A stretch of DNA of 54,101 nucleotides. Origin: Deltaproteobacteria bacterium RIFCSPLOWO2_12_FULL_60_19. GTDB lineage: Bacteria > Desulfobacterota > Binatia > UBA9968. Position numbers and translations under genes: made by a program. The notes below the pieces were generated by a model. The model saw nothing but the letters and a program-made list of their open reading frames with translations. It did no database searches and was not told the origin of the DNA. Of the stretch, positions 27,119 through 35,511 are shown one piece after another. Location: positions 1-54,101 of the forward strand of contig MGSS01000031.1 of NCBI GenBank assembly GCA_001798595.1, given 5' to 3'. Each line of letters starts with the position of its first letter. Within the stretch, counting starts at the first letter, position 1.

Positions 27119-27915
27119 AAGGGCGCCGGCGCCTCGATCGGTTGGTAGCCTCCCTGACACGGAGCGGTCGACGAATGGTAAAACTGAAATTGCCCGCCGG
27201 CGGAATCTTGAAAAACAATGCTGGACGAAACCGTGCCGTAGTCCTCGCCGTGGACGCAGATCGCGTCCCGTGGATCGTGGGAACCGGCCGGCAGATCGTG
27301 ATTTCCGAGAATCCGTTGTAGATAGTCTACGGAAGAGAGGCGCGCCTTGGCGCCGCCACGCTTTTCCCCGACTCCGGTCGGCGCGAGCCGTTGTCGAAGC
27401 GGGCCGCTCGCGGCTGAAAAAAGCTCTCTCGCATGGCTCAGCTTTTCCGGCGTGGCCCCGCAGAACGAGCTATTGCCGAAGACGTGAACCCCGGCGTCCA
27501 GGGCGTGGTGCGTGATCGTCCTGCCCGAGTTGTAGGCGACAAAAGCGGTTCTGACGCTCGCGACCAGGAGAAGAAACGGCTGGTAGTTCAGCGCGTGCTC
27601 GCGCTTCAATCCCTCGTAGGCCTGGAACGCGCTCTCTGCGCGGAGCATCTGCAGGCAGAGGAGCCCTCTCGACCGGGGGACATGCTTTGTCATCGGTCCC
27701 GCCGCCCTGCGGTTTAGCACGGCGGCGATCAGCCCTCGCTCATTGACTCCCAGCCAGGTGCCCCCGGCGACGAGGTCTTTTCCGCCGAAAATGAGAGGCT
27801 TCTCGTCGAGCCTCTGCGGCGAAGCCGAGGCGCGCGAAAAGCGCTCATCGCGATTGGCCGCGACGACGAGCGGGTAATCCGGGATGACCCGGTAGTAGAA
27901 CGCCAGCGTGCACAT
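27115..27915 (-). CDS. NRDE-family protein (TANGO2-like)
   Basis: It starts MCTLAFYYRVIPDYPLVVAA and continues with the family-naming NRDE motif at residues 21-24. GGTWLGVNERGLIAAVLNRR and a C-terminal GTVSSSIVF segment follow, all typical of TANGO2/NRDE proteins. The N-terminal cysteine after Met resembles an Ntn-type nucleophile. Cellular function is uncertain (haem handling and lipid metabolism have been proposed for relatives). It is translationally coupled to the NUDIX gene by ATGA. Confidence 0.88.
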   Translation of the reverse strand: MCTLAFYYRVIPDYPLVVAANRDERFSRASASPQRLDEKPLIFGGKDLVAGGTWLGVNERGLIAAVLNRRAAGPMTKHVPRSRGLLCLQMLRAESAFQAYEGLKREHALNYQPFLLLVASVRTAFVAYNSGRTITHHALDAGVHVFGNSSFCGATPEKLSHARELFSAASGPLRQRLAPTGVGEKRGGAKARLSSVDYLQRILGNHDLPAGSHDPRDAICVHGEDYGTVSSSIVFQDSAGGQFQFYHSSTAPCQGGYQPIEAPAPL

Positions 27916-28021
27916 ATTACGGATTTACCGAACCGCGGCGTTTTGTGCAACGGTGCCGAGACGGCAACATTGTTCAGCCTTTTCGTTTATGCTACGCTCG
28001 AAATCGTTCGACGGAGGGCCG

Positions 28022-28984
28022 ATGTTTCAATCCGTGGATGAAGTCATCAACCGCCTGGCAGGGGAGAACTACATCTGTAACCGAGAGGTCGCGACCGTGG
28101 TGTACCTCGCTGCGGCGATGCGCAAGCCGATCCTGGTCGAGGGTCCGGCGGGCGTCGGCAAAACGGAGCTGGGAAAAGTTTTGTCGACGGCGCTCAAGCT
28201 GGAGCTGATTCGGTTGCAGTGCTACGAGGGGCTGGACGAGGCGAAGGCGCTTTACGAATGGGAATACGCCAAACAGCTCCTTTACACTCAGATTCTCAAA
28301 GACAAAATCGGCGAGATCCTCAAGGGCGCGCAGAGCCTCCAGGCGGCAGTGGATTCCATCTCGCAGCAGGACGACGTCTTCTTTTCCGACCGCTTTCTTT
28401 TGGCGAGGCCGCTGCTGCGCGCGATCCTCGCGCCCCAACCGACGGTGCTGTTGATCGACGAGGTGGATAAGTCGGATACCGAGTTCGAGGCGTTTCTGCT
28501 CGAAGTGCTGAGCGATTTTCAAGTGAGCGTGCCGGAGCTGGGGACGCTTAAGGCCAAGCATCTCCCGCTGGTCGTGCTCACCAGCAACAACAGCCGGGAG
28601 ATGTCCGACGCGCTCAAGCGGCGCTGTCTCCATCTCTATCTCGATTTTCCCGACCCGAAGCGGGAGTTGGAGATCATCCGGCTCAAAGTCCCCGAGGCCG
28701 ACGCGAACCTTTCAGCCGAAGTGGTTCAGCTCCTACATCGCCTGCGGAAGCTCGATCTCAAAAAGCGGCCGAGCATCAGCGAAGCCCTCGATTGGATCAA
28801 GGCGTTGACCCTCCTCAACATCAAAAATCTCGACGACCGTCTGGTCGCGGAGACGATGTCGACGCTGATGAAGTACGAGGCGGACATCCGCAAGGCCCAG
28901 GAAGAGCTGGCGGAATATCTTCGCGTGCGCAAGGCGAAGGACCAAAGCGGGGCGGCGGAGAGCGATAAAGACTTGCTTCATTAA
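28022..28984 (+). CDS. MoxR-type AAA+ ATPase
   Basis: ATG 28022 with GGAGGG upstream opens a 320-residue protein. Walker A is EGPAGVGKTELGK (about residues 40-52) and Walker B is VLLIDEVDKSD. Sensor 1 lies in VLTSNNSREMSDALKRRC and the MoxR lid follows. MoxR ATPases pair with VWA proteins to activate or assemble metalloenzymes; CoxD/CoxE of CO dehydrogenase is an example. The VWA partner follows directly. The coding frame is open upstream but that extension lacks conserved sequence. Confidence 0.92.
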   Translation: MFQSVDEVINRLAGENYICNREVATVVYLAAAMRKPILVEGPAGVGKTELGKVLSTALKLELIRLQCYEGLDEAKALYEWEYAKQLLYTQILKDKIGEILKGAQSLQAAVDSISQQDDVFFSDRFLLARPLLRAILAPQPTVLLIDEVDKSDTEFEAFLLEVLSDFQVSVPELGTLKAKHLPLVVLTSNNSREMSDALKRRCLHLYLDFPDPKRELEIIRLKVPEADANLSAEVVQLLHRLRKLDLKKRPSISEALDWIKALTLLNIKNLDDRLVAETMSTLMKYEADIRKAQEELAEYLRVRKAKDQSGAAESDKDLLH

Positions 28985-29087
28985 GTCGCCCAATGCAAAA
29001 TGAAAATTGCAAATTTTAAAAGTCAAAATGAAAGTCGAAACAGCCTCCTTTTTTTACTTTGATTTTTGCAGTCGAAGGTAGTCCATT
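28985..29087. other. AT-rich gap between moxR-like and VWA genes
   Basis: This 103-base stretch is strikingly AT-rich against its GC-rich surroundings and made of A- and T-runs around GCAAAATGAAAATTGCA and TTTGATTTTTGCAG. I see no ORF or clear hairpin terminator. It looks like a small intergenic repeat inserted in an otherwise tight operon. Confidence 0.5.
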
Positions 29088-30503
29088 ATGCTTGAGCGAA
29101 TACTCGAATTTTCGCGGATGCTCAGACAGAACGGCGTGCGCGTTTCGGTGTCCGAGAACATGGACGCCGTCCGTGCCTTGGAGCTGTTGGGCATCGCCGA
29201 CCGCACGCTCTTCAAAAGCGCCCTGCGCGCCTCGCTGGTCAAGCGTTCCATAGACGTCGAGCCTTTCAACCGTCTATTCGATCTCTATTTTCTCGGACAG
29301 GGACAAAGCCCGCGCGCCACGGAGCAAGAGCTGATGGCTGAGCTCGGTCTCACCCCGGAGCAGTTTGAGAAGATGCTCGAACAGATCCGGGAATTTCTCC
29401 GCCGGATGGACGGGGAAGTCTCTCCATTGACCCGCGCCCTGCTGGCCGGGGAGCTGGCCCAGGTTGAGCGAATGATGTTCGAAGCCGCGGAAGGGGAGTT
29501 GGGCGAGATGACCCAATGGGCGCGCGGCACGGGCTTCATCGATCAGATCGCGGCCCGCTTCATGCTCGCCTCGATCCGCGAAGAGATCGAAAAGTTTAAG
29601 ATGGCGCTGGCGCGCGCGGGCGCGGAGCCCCGGATCCCCTGGATCAGCGAAAAGATTTCCGAATACGCCGAACAGCGGCTCCGGGAGCTGATGCGGCTGG
29701 CGCAACGGCTCCTCCAGCGGGAGATGCAAAAGAAAGAGGCCGCGGTCCCCGGCCGGCGGCGGAGCGACGATCTCTCGCAGAAGAGCTTCGCCTACTATAC
29801 GGAGGAGGATATCCGGCGGATGAGCGAGGTCGTCACCCGGCTGGCGCGCCGCTTTAAAAACCTGCTCTCCCTCAGGCGGCGCCGGGCGCGGCGGGGGAGA
29901 CTGGCGGTCAGCGCGACGTTCCGCAAAAATTTGCAATACGGCGGCGTCCCGTTCCGCATTCAGCTCGAACGGCGGCGGAAGGAAAAACCGCAGGTCGTCG
30001 TCCTGTGCGATATCTCCGACTCGGTATTGAACGCGTCGCGCTTCATGCTGCAATTCGTCTATTCCATCCAGGATCTCTACACGAAGGTGCGAAGCTTCGT
30101 CTTCGTGAGCGATATCGGCGAGGTGACGCGCCTGTTCGAGGAGCACGAGCTGCGCCAGGCGGTCGAAATGGCGCTGCGCGGGGACGTGATCGACGTCTAT
30201 TCCCATTCGAACTTCGGCCGTGCCTTCGAGTTGTTCCATCGCAACTACATCTCGGCGGTGACCGGCAAAACCACCTTCGTCATTATCGGCGACGGAAGAA
30301 ACAACTACAACCGCGCCAACGAGTGGGTCGTCCGCGAGATCCGGCAAAAAGCCAAGCAGCTCATCTGGCTCAATCCCGAGAGCCGCCTCACCTGGGGTTA
30401 CGGCGACAGCGAGATGCCGCGCTACGCGCAATACTGCGACTTGGTGGAGGAGTGCCGGAACATCGAGCAGCTCTACAAGGTGATCGACCGGATTGCGGCA
30501 TGA
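29088..30503 (+). CDS. VWA-domain protein, CoxE-like partner of MoxR
   Basis: The 471-residue protein has a long helical N-terminal part and a C-terminal von Willebrand A domain. The MIDAS motif is DISDS near residue 307 (VVVLCDISDSVLNASRFM), with the later threonine and aspartate in TGKTTFVIIGDGRNNYN. The CoxE-like family works with MoxR ATPases in maturation of molybdenum or other metalloenzymes. The client is not in the window. Its stop TGA overlaps the miaB ATG. Confidence 0.88.
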   Translation: MLERILEFSRMLRQNGVRVSVSENMDAVRALELLGIADRTLFKSALRASLVKRSIDVEPFNRLFDLYFLGQGQSPRATEQELMAELGLTPEQFEKMLEQIREFLRRMDGEVSPLTRALLAGELAQVERMMFEAAEGELGEMTQWARGTGFIDQIAARFMLASIREEIEKFKMALARAGAEPRIPWISEKISEYAEQRLRELMRLAQRLLQREMQKKEAAVPGRRRSDDLSQKSFAYYTEEDIRRMSEVVTRLARRFKNLLSLRRRRARRGRLAVSATFRKNLQYGGVPFRIQLERRRKEKPQVVVLCDISDSVLNASRFMLQFVYSIQDLYTKVRSFVFVSDIGEVTRLFEEHELRQAVEMALRGDVIDVYSHSNFGRAFELFHRNYISAVTGKTTFVIIGDGRNNYNRANEWVVREIRQKAKQLIWLNPESRLTWGYGDSEMPRYAQYCDLVEECRNIEQLYKVIDRIAA

Positions 30504-31828
30504 AGAAGCTCTACATCCAAACCTACGGCTGCCAGATGAACCAGTACGACTCCGAGCGCATCGCCCGGCTCCTGGGCCGGGAGGGTTACGCGGCGGCGGC
30601 GCGAGCGGAGGAGGCCGATCTGATCCTGCTCAACACGTGCAGCGTGCGCGACAAGGCGGAGCAGAAGGTCTATAGCGCGCTCGGCCGCTGGCGCGAGCTG
30701 AAGGAGAACAAGCCGGGATTGATCATCGCCGTCGGCGGCTGCGTCGCCCAGCAGGAAGGCGAGGCGCTGCTGCGCCGCGCTCCCTATGTCGATCTCGTCG
30801 TCGGCACGCAGAACATCCATAAGCTCGGCGAGATGGTCCGCGAGGTCGAGACGCTGCACAGACGCCCGGCCGAGCTGGCGTTCTATCGCGACCCTTCGTA
30901 CATGGAGGATGGAGAGGGAGCGCCGCGCGTTCAGGGAGCGATGGCTTATGTCACCATCATGCAAGGGTGCAACAAGGTCTGTAGCTTCTGCATCGTGCCC
31001 TACGTGCGCGGCCGGGAGCTCAGCCGGCCAAGCGGGAAAATCCTGGCTGAGATCGGACAACTTGTCCGAGACGGCGTCAAGGAGATCATGCTGCTGGGCC
31101 AAAACGTAAACTCCTATGGAAAAACAGCCGCCGGAGACTTGAGCTTTCCGGAGCTGCTGCGCAGGATCAATGTCATCGAAGGGCTGGAGCGCATTCGCTT
31201 CACGACCTCGCACCCGGAGGATCTCTCGCCGGAGCTGATCGAGGCCTACGCGACTTTGGAAAAGCTCTGCGAACATCTGCATCTGCCCGTCCAATCGGGC
31301 TCGGACAGCGTCCTGACGCGCATGCGCAGGGGATACACGCGCGAAAAATATCTGGAGAAAATCCGCCGCTTGCGCGAGCGCTGCCCGAAGGTGAGCCTCA
31401 CGACGGATATTATCGTGGGATTTCCCGGAGAGACCGACGAAGAATTCGCCGCCACCCTGGAAATCCTGGAGCGGGTAGAGTATGATGAAATCTACGCGTT
31501 TAGCTATTCGCCGCGCCCGCATACGTTGGCCGGCAAGCTGTACCTCGACGACGTGCCGGAGGAAGTGAAAAAGCGGCGTCTCGAGCGCGTGCTCAACCGG
31601 CAGGGTGAGATTTCGCTAAGGCGGAACAGAAAAAAGATCGGGGAGATCGAGGAGATTTTGATCGAAGGGCCGGCTAAGTTACGGGACGGGCAGATCATGG
31701 GCCGGACGAGAAGCCACAAGATCGTGAATGCGGCGGGCTCGGAAGCCCTGGCGGGAAAGCTGGCGGCCGTGCGCATTACCGCCGCGTCGCCGAACTCGCT
31801 CCTCGGAGAGTTGGCCGCAGCGCAGTAA
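30500..31828 (+). CDS. miaB: tRNA-2-methylthio-N6-dimethylallyladenosine synthase MiaB
   Basis: The N-terminal MTTase domain starts KKLYIQTYGCQMNQYDSE and has cysteines in YGCQMN, LNTCSVRDKAE and VGGCVAQQEG for the auxiliary 4Fe-4S cluster. The radical-SAM motif is CNKVCSFC (C-x3-C-x2-C) followed by IVPYVRGRE. A TRAM domain closes the protein. MiaB adds a methylthio group to i6A37 of tRNAs reading UNN codons. Length (442) is normal. ATG 30500 is fixed by the ATGA overlap with the VWA gene; the longer upstream frame is inside that gene. Confidence 0.95.
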   Translation: MKKLYIQTYGCQMNQYDSERIARLLGREGYAAAARAEEADLILLNTCSVRDKAEQKVYSALGRWRELKENKPGLIIAVGGCVAQQEGEALLRRAPYVDLVVGTQNIHKLGEMVREVETLHRRPAELAFYRDPSYMEDGEGAPRVQGAMAYVTIMQGCNKVCSFCIVPYVRGRELSRPSGKILAEIGQLVRDGVKEIMLLGQNVNSYGKTAAGDLSFPELLRRINVIEGLERIRFTTSHPEDLSPELIEAYATLEKLCEHLHLPVQSGSDSVLTRMRRGYTREKYLEKIRRLRERCPKVSLTTDIIVGFPGETDEEFAATLEILERVEYDEIYAFSYSPRPHTLAGKLYLDDVPEEVKKRRLERVLNRQGEISLRRNRKKIGEIEEILIEGPAKLRDGQIMGRTRSHKIVNAAGSEALAGKLAAVRITAASPNSLLGELAAAQ

Positions 31829-31840
31829 AAAGGGGGTAGC

Positions 31841-32368
31841 ATGCCGAAGAAGGACGACTCGATTCAGATGGCCGTCGGGGGTCTGACCCTGGATCCCGTG
31901 ACCAAAACTCCGATCGTGATCCTCAAGGACACGGACAATAAGTTGAACCTTCCGATCTGGATCGGCCTCTTAGAGGCCACTGCGATGGCCACGGAGCTTG
32001 AAGGAATCAAGATGGCGCGGCCGATGACCCATGATTTGCTCCGGAGTATTCTCGGCGAAGTGGGCGGCTCGATCGATTCCGTGGAAATCACCGAGCTCAA
32101 GGAGAATACCTATTACGCTCTGATTTATCTCAAGGTCGGCGGGAGAGAGTTGGCGATCGACTCGCGCCCGAGCGACGCGATCGCGCTGGCGCTCAGGACG
32201 AAGAGTCCGATCTATGTCGCCAAGGAGGTGCTCGAGGCTTCGAGCATTCTGCAACAAAGCGAGGAAGGAAAAGAGTCGAACGTCGCTAACGTTTCCAATG
32301 TCTCCAAGGAGAAGTGGGGCGAGATCCTGGAGAAGATGACCCCCGACGACTTCAAGTACAAGATGTAA
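31841..32368 (+). CDS. DUF151 / bifunctional-nuclease-domain protein
   Basis: The 175-residue protein shows the BFN-domain pattern: VILKDTDNKLNLPIWIGLLE, the segment ARPMTHDLLRSILGEVG and REAL-type REALAIDSRPSDAIALALR (here GRELAIDSRPSDAIAL). Bacterial members such as those of Thermotoga and Mycobacterium are small conserved proteins of uncertain role. GGGGGT precedes ATG 31841. It follows miaB after 12 bases, a common neighbourhood. Confidence 0.88.
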   Translation: MPKKDDSIQMAVGGLTLDPVTKTPIVILKDTDNKLNLPIWIGLLEATAMATELEGIKMARPMTHDLLRSILGEVGGSIDSVEITELKENTYYALIYLKVGGRELAIDSRPSDAIALALRTKSPIYVAKEVLEASSILQQSEEGKESNVANVSNVSKEKWGEILEKMTPDDFKYKM

Positions 32369-32411
32369 GACCGCTTCAGACAGTTTCACCGCTACACACC
32401 TCAAGAGATGA

Positions 32412-33113
32412 ATGGCCGCGCAACCTCATAGAAGAATCACCCGAAAGCAGATACGCCGGCCGGATCGCTTCATCGTGCTGGTCCGCCAGGCCCTCGATTT
32501 TGTCAAGAAGCACAAGACACCGTGTATGGCGGCGCTTGGGGCGGCGGCCGTCGTCGTTGTGGGAATAGGCACCTGGAGCGTTTATAGCGCGCGGCAACAT
32601 CGTCTTGCCGCGGCGGAATACTCCCGCGCCATCGATCTCTTTCACCAGCGCAAGTACAACGAGGCGCTCGAAGGTCTCGCGCGCGTCGCGATCTATCGAT
32701 CGACGATCTACGCAACGCTCGGCCGCCTGTACCAGGCGCACGCGTATACCGGACAGAAGGAGACTACGAAAGCCGCGGAGACGCTCCGGCAGGTCGCTGA
32801 CGGCGGGCGGGGCGAGCCGATGCTGATTCAGATTGCCCACATCTCTCTCGCTCACGCCCAGGAGGAGATGCGCCAGTGGCAGGAAGCCGCTCAGAGCTAC
32901 GCGGCGGCGGAAAAACTCGCCGGGCCGTTCAAAGCCGATGCGAGTCTCGGGCGCGCCCGCGCGGCGGCGCTGGCCGGCAGCCTGCCGGAAGCGCTTGCCG
33001 CCTATCGACTTTTCCTAACCGAGAACCCCGACTCGGAAAGAAGGGGAGAGGTCGCGTTGCGGATTCAGGAGTTGGAGAGCAAGGTTTCGCCGGAGGCGAA
33101 AGCGGCGAAATAG
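32412..33113 (+). CDS. Membrane-anchored TPR protein, YfgM-like
   Basis: A basic N-terminus is followed by one membrane helix (CMAALGAAAVVVVGIGTWSV, about residues 37-56) and tetratricopeptide-like repeats rich in alanine (AAEYSRAIDLFHQRKYNEAL, HAQEEMRQWQEAAQSYAAAE, AAALAGSLPEALAAYRLFL). This resembles YfgM/TolA-type anchored TPR proteins that help envelope protein assembly. Partners are not visible. The gene ends four bases before the convergent OLD nuclease gene's stop. Confidence 0.72.
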   Translation: MAAQPHRRITRKQIRRPDRFIVLVRQALDFVKKHKTPCMAALGAAAVVVVGIGTWSVYSARQHRLAAAEYSRAIDLFHQRKYNEALEGLARVAIYRSTIYATLGRLYQAHAYTGQKETTKAAETLRQVADGGRGEPMLIQIAHISLAHAQEEMRQWQEAAQSYAAAEKLAGPFKADASLGRARAAALAGSLPEALAAYRLFLTENPDSERRGEVALRIQELESKVSPEAKAAK

Positions 33114-33117
33114 AGCT

Positions 33118-35163
33118 TCATTTGTTCGCGGCTCTTGCGTGATCCGCCACCTGGGTCCGAAGCGCGCCGAGGAGTTTCTCGGTGATTTGCTTGAGCTTGT
33201 CCACGGAGAGTTGATCCCCTTTATCGGCCTGAAGCAGCCTCCTCACCGTTTCGCCGACACGTCGCCTCGAGAACTCAAAGCCCAATCCGTCGCGAAATAG
33301 TCTCTCGTACTTTCTTGTTCTTCGTTCAGCGCTCGGCGGCGGCTGCGGGACCTGCTGGTCGGAGTACGTTTCGGACACGGCCCGATGGTAAAACTCCTCG
33401 GAGAGGAGACCCTCCAGCTCAAATCCGCCGTCGCCGGGAAGAGCGTCGGACAACAAGGTAATCTTGCTCTTCGGCACACCGGCCCGTTCGAGACCCTGAA
33501 CCAGCCCGCGTCCCGAACCGTCGGCGTCGAGATAGACGACATAAGGAAGTTTGGCGCGCTCATAGAAGAGGGGCAACCGTTCCTTGGATTCGGAAACGCT
33601 CCCATTAATCACTATTTTCTCGACGAGTCCCGGCTGGGTCGCCGCAAACGCGCCCTCCAGAAGAGGTTTGTTCGCGGCGCCGTCCACGAGGATGCTGAGC
33701 TCGTTGAACATCAGGCTGGTGACGAGGCTGGCAGCGACCGCGGAGCGCACGGGCTCAGCCAGGTCGAAGGTGAAGCCGGAGTTGATGCGCAGCTTTCGGA
33801 CTTTGGTTCCCTGACCGCTTCCCATCAACTCGATCTCGCGCACTTGCTCCAGGTCGTAGGGGTCGATCATCGCCGGCGAATGGGTGATGTAGATGATCTG
33901 GGTATTCCAGGGAAGCTTTTCCGCGAGGAACCTTTTGATGTCCCGCTGGCCGTCGGCATGGAGCTCGAAGCCCGGATTGTCCAGCAGCACGATGGTGGGC
34001 CGTGGAGCGCTGACGGCGCTCAGCAGCGTGCTGTAAAAGGACAGATACCACTGAAAGCCGTCGCTCCGTTCCGAAGGAGGAATCCGCCAGGTGTAATTTT
34101 CATCGGTGATGGAGACCGTAAGCTTGTCCCTTTCGAACTGGAAATGCACTTCGTAACTTTCCTGCGTCCAATACTCGTTGATGCCGCCCGAAATATAGTT
34201 CTTATAGTGGTCCTCGGCGACGTGCCGCCGGTCGGCGTCGGCGGTGCTTGCAAGCTCGGCGATGCGCTGGATCGACAGCCCCGTAGCCTTGCAGAGGTTG
34301 GCCATGCCCCGCGATGTCTTTTCGGGGTCCTTTATGAAGTCGGCGAGATTGACTTCGTTGGGTATCTTATCCAACGACGTGGTGTGGTAGGCGAATCGCG
34401 GCAACAATTCGAAGAATACCCCCACCGGATCGCGGCTCAGGATCGTCTTGATAGAGTTGATCGTGGCGCGAATATCCTGGCCGAACAGCGCGATGTCGTT
34501 CTGGATCGGCTGATCCTGGCCGGGGACCGCCATGAGGGCCACCGAGACGGTGTTTACAAGATTGTCGAGCTGCGCGGCGTCGTTGAAGTCGGCTCGCTTG
34601 AAAGCGTCGAGCTGCGCGTCCGCTTGAGCCTTGTGTATTTTAAAGGAAGGCTGCCGGGCCGCGTGCACTCCCAGTTTCGCGCTAAGGCTCTCGCCCTCGA
34701 GCATCAGCGCCCCGACTTCCTTTGAAATATTGGGCAGCGCGAATTCGAGTTTGGTTTCGACTCCGGCGGCGGAGACCGCGCTGTATGAATAGTGGCCGTC
34801 AAAGTATCTCGTGACCCTGAATAGATCGACGAACGCCGCGTCCGGGACGATATCCTTGAGCCGGTTCTTATCCGCGCCGTCCGGCGACAACCAGAGAGTA
34901 ATGACGGGAATCTCAGATTTCGGACGCTCCTCGAGCTTCGTGGCCAAGTGGTTCGGCAAGTCGCTCGGCACATAGCTGTAGCTCGGATCGAACGAGGCCA
35001 GCGCCTTAAGAAACGTCGTCTTGCCTTGCTCGTTTCGCCCGACCAGCACCGTAAGGCGTTCCTCCAGGTCGGTATCGCGAACATCCACGATCGACCGGAA
35101 GGTCGAGATGCTGACTTTCTTGAGCTTCATGTTGGTATAACTATCGTTCAGCGAATCAGCCAT
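33118..35163 (-). CDS. OLD-family ATP-dependent nuclease (ATPase plus TOPRIM)
   Basis: The 681-residue protein starts with an SMC/RecF-like ATPase: STFRSIVDVRDTD, Walker A GRNEQGKTT (residues 42-50), then after a long insert Walker B IVLLDNPGFELHADG and IIYITHSPAMIDP. The C-terminal TOPRIM nuclease has SILVDGAANKPLLEGA and VYLDADGSGRG. The first acidic position is D where E is usual. OLD proteins serve in phage defence or retrons, or act as lone nucleases (class 1). No UvrD-like partner (GajB) is adjacent. It is the only minus-strand gene in its surroundings and starts 70 bases from the candidate dif site, which suggests acquisition there. Confidence 0.85.
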   Translation of the reverse strand: MADSLNDSYTNMKLKKVSISTFRSIVDVRDTDLEERLTVLVGRNEQGKTTFLKALASFDPSYSYVPSDLPNHLATKLEERPKSEIPVITLWLSPDGADKNRLKDIVPDAAFVDLFRVTRYFDGHYSYSAVSAAGVETKLEFALPNISKEVGALMLEGESLSAKLGVHAARQPSFKIHKAQADAQLDAFKRADFNDAAQLDNLVNTVSVALMAVPGQDQPIQNDIALFGQDIRATINSIKTILSRDPVGVFFELLPRFAYHTTSLDKIPNEVNLADFIKDPEKTSRGMANLCKATGLSIQRIAELASTADADRRHVAEDHYKNYISGGINEYWTQESYEVHFQFERDKLTVSITDENYTWRIPPSERSDGFQWYLSFYSTLLSAVSAPRPTIVLLDNPGFELHADGQRDIKRFLAEKLPWNTQIIYITHSPAMIDPYDLEQVREIELMGSGQGTKVRKLRINSGFTFDLAEPVRSAVAASLVTSLMFNELSILVDGAANKPLLEGAFAATQPGLVEKIVINGSVSESKERLPLFYERAKLPYVVYLDADGSGRGLVQGLERAGVPKSKITLLSDALPGDGGFELEGLLSEEFYHRAVSETYSDQQVPQPPPSAERRTRKYERLFRDGLGFEFSRRRVGETVRRLLQADKGDQLSVDKLKQITEKLLGALRTQVADHARAANK

Positions 35164-35232
35164 GTCAACTGCGGGGACGGTGCCCGGCGGAGGCTTGGGG
35201 ATGCGTGCTGTGGTTCGGGGCCGATCTACCTA

Positions 35233-35260
35233 ATGTCCGATAAGATATATTATGTCAACT
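35233..35260 (+). other. dif: Candidate dif site (XerC/XerD chromosome-dimer resolution)
   Basis: The 28 bases split into left arm ATGTCCGATAA, centre GATATA and right (XerD) arm TTATGTCAACT. From memory of the published consensus, about 23 of 28 positions fit the Firmicutes form, and the right arm differs from B. subtilis TTATGTAAACT at one base. It lies in a gap without genes. Neighbouring genes on both sides largely point towards it, as expected at a replication terminus. Confidence 0.75.
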
Positions 35261-35285
35261 TTGCTTTGAAAGTCTGACATAATAT
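35247..35285. repeat. Inverted repeat made of two XerD-arm sequences
   Basis: ATATTATGTCA (35247-35257) is repeated in perfect inversion as TGACATAATAT (35275-35285). Inside, ACTTT and AAAGT extend the stem with a one-base bulge, leaving a 6-base loop. The left arm is the XerD half of the dif-like site. The rest of the gene-free stretch 35164-35511 (GC-rich after 35286) shows nothing else I can name. Confidence 0.85.
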
Positions 35286-35511
35286 GCGGGGAGAAATCCA
35301 CCATCCCCCCCGCCTGCTGCGCACGGACAGGACCTACTCCCCGCGACTATCTCACGCCCGCCTGGGGGTCCCTCGGAGGACCAATGCGCGGGACGAGGAG
35401 ACACAAGCGTACCTCCGGATGGCCGCTCATCTGCTAGGGACAGCGCAGCACCGACGTATCGCATTGCGCCGGAGAACGATCTCCAAGGCGGGATCACGAA
35501 GTTGTGCTTTT

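Noticed and set aside
30005-30499. N-terminal extension of MiaB
   Set aside because: Overlaps the VWA coding sequence in another frame; ATG 30500 gives the standard MiaB start.
33385-34725. 446-codon open frame on the plus strand
   Set aside because: Shadow of the OLD gene, which has clear ATPase and TOPRIM motifs.
35247-35285. Intrinsic terminator
   Set aside because: The hairpin is AT-rich and no T tract follows on either strand; the match to XerD arms explains it better.
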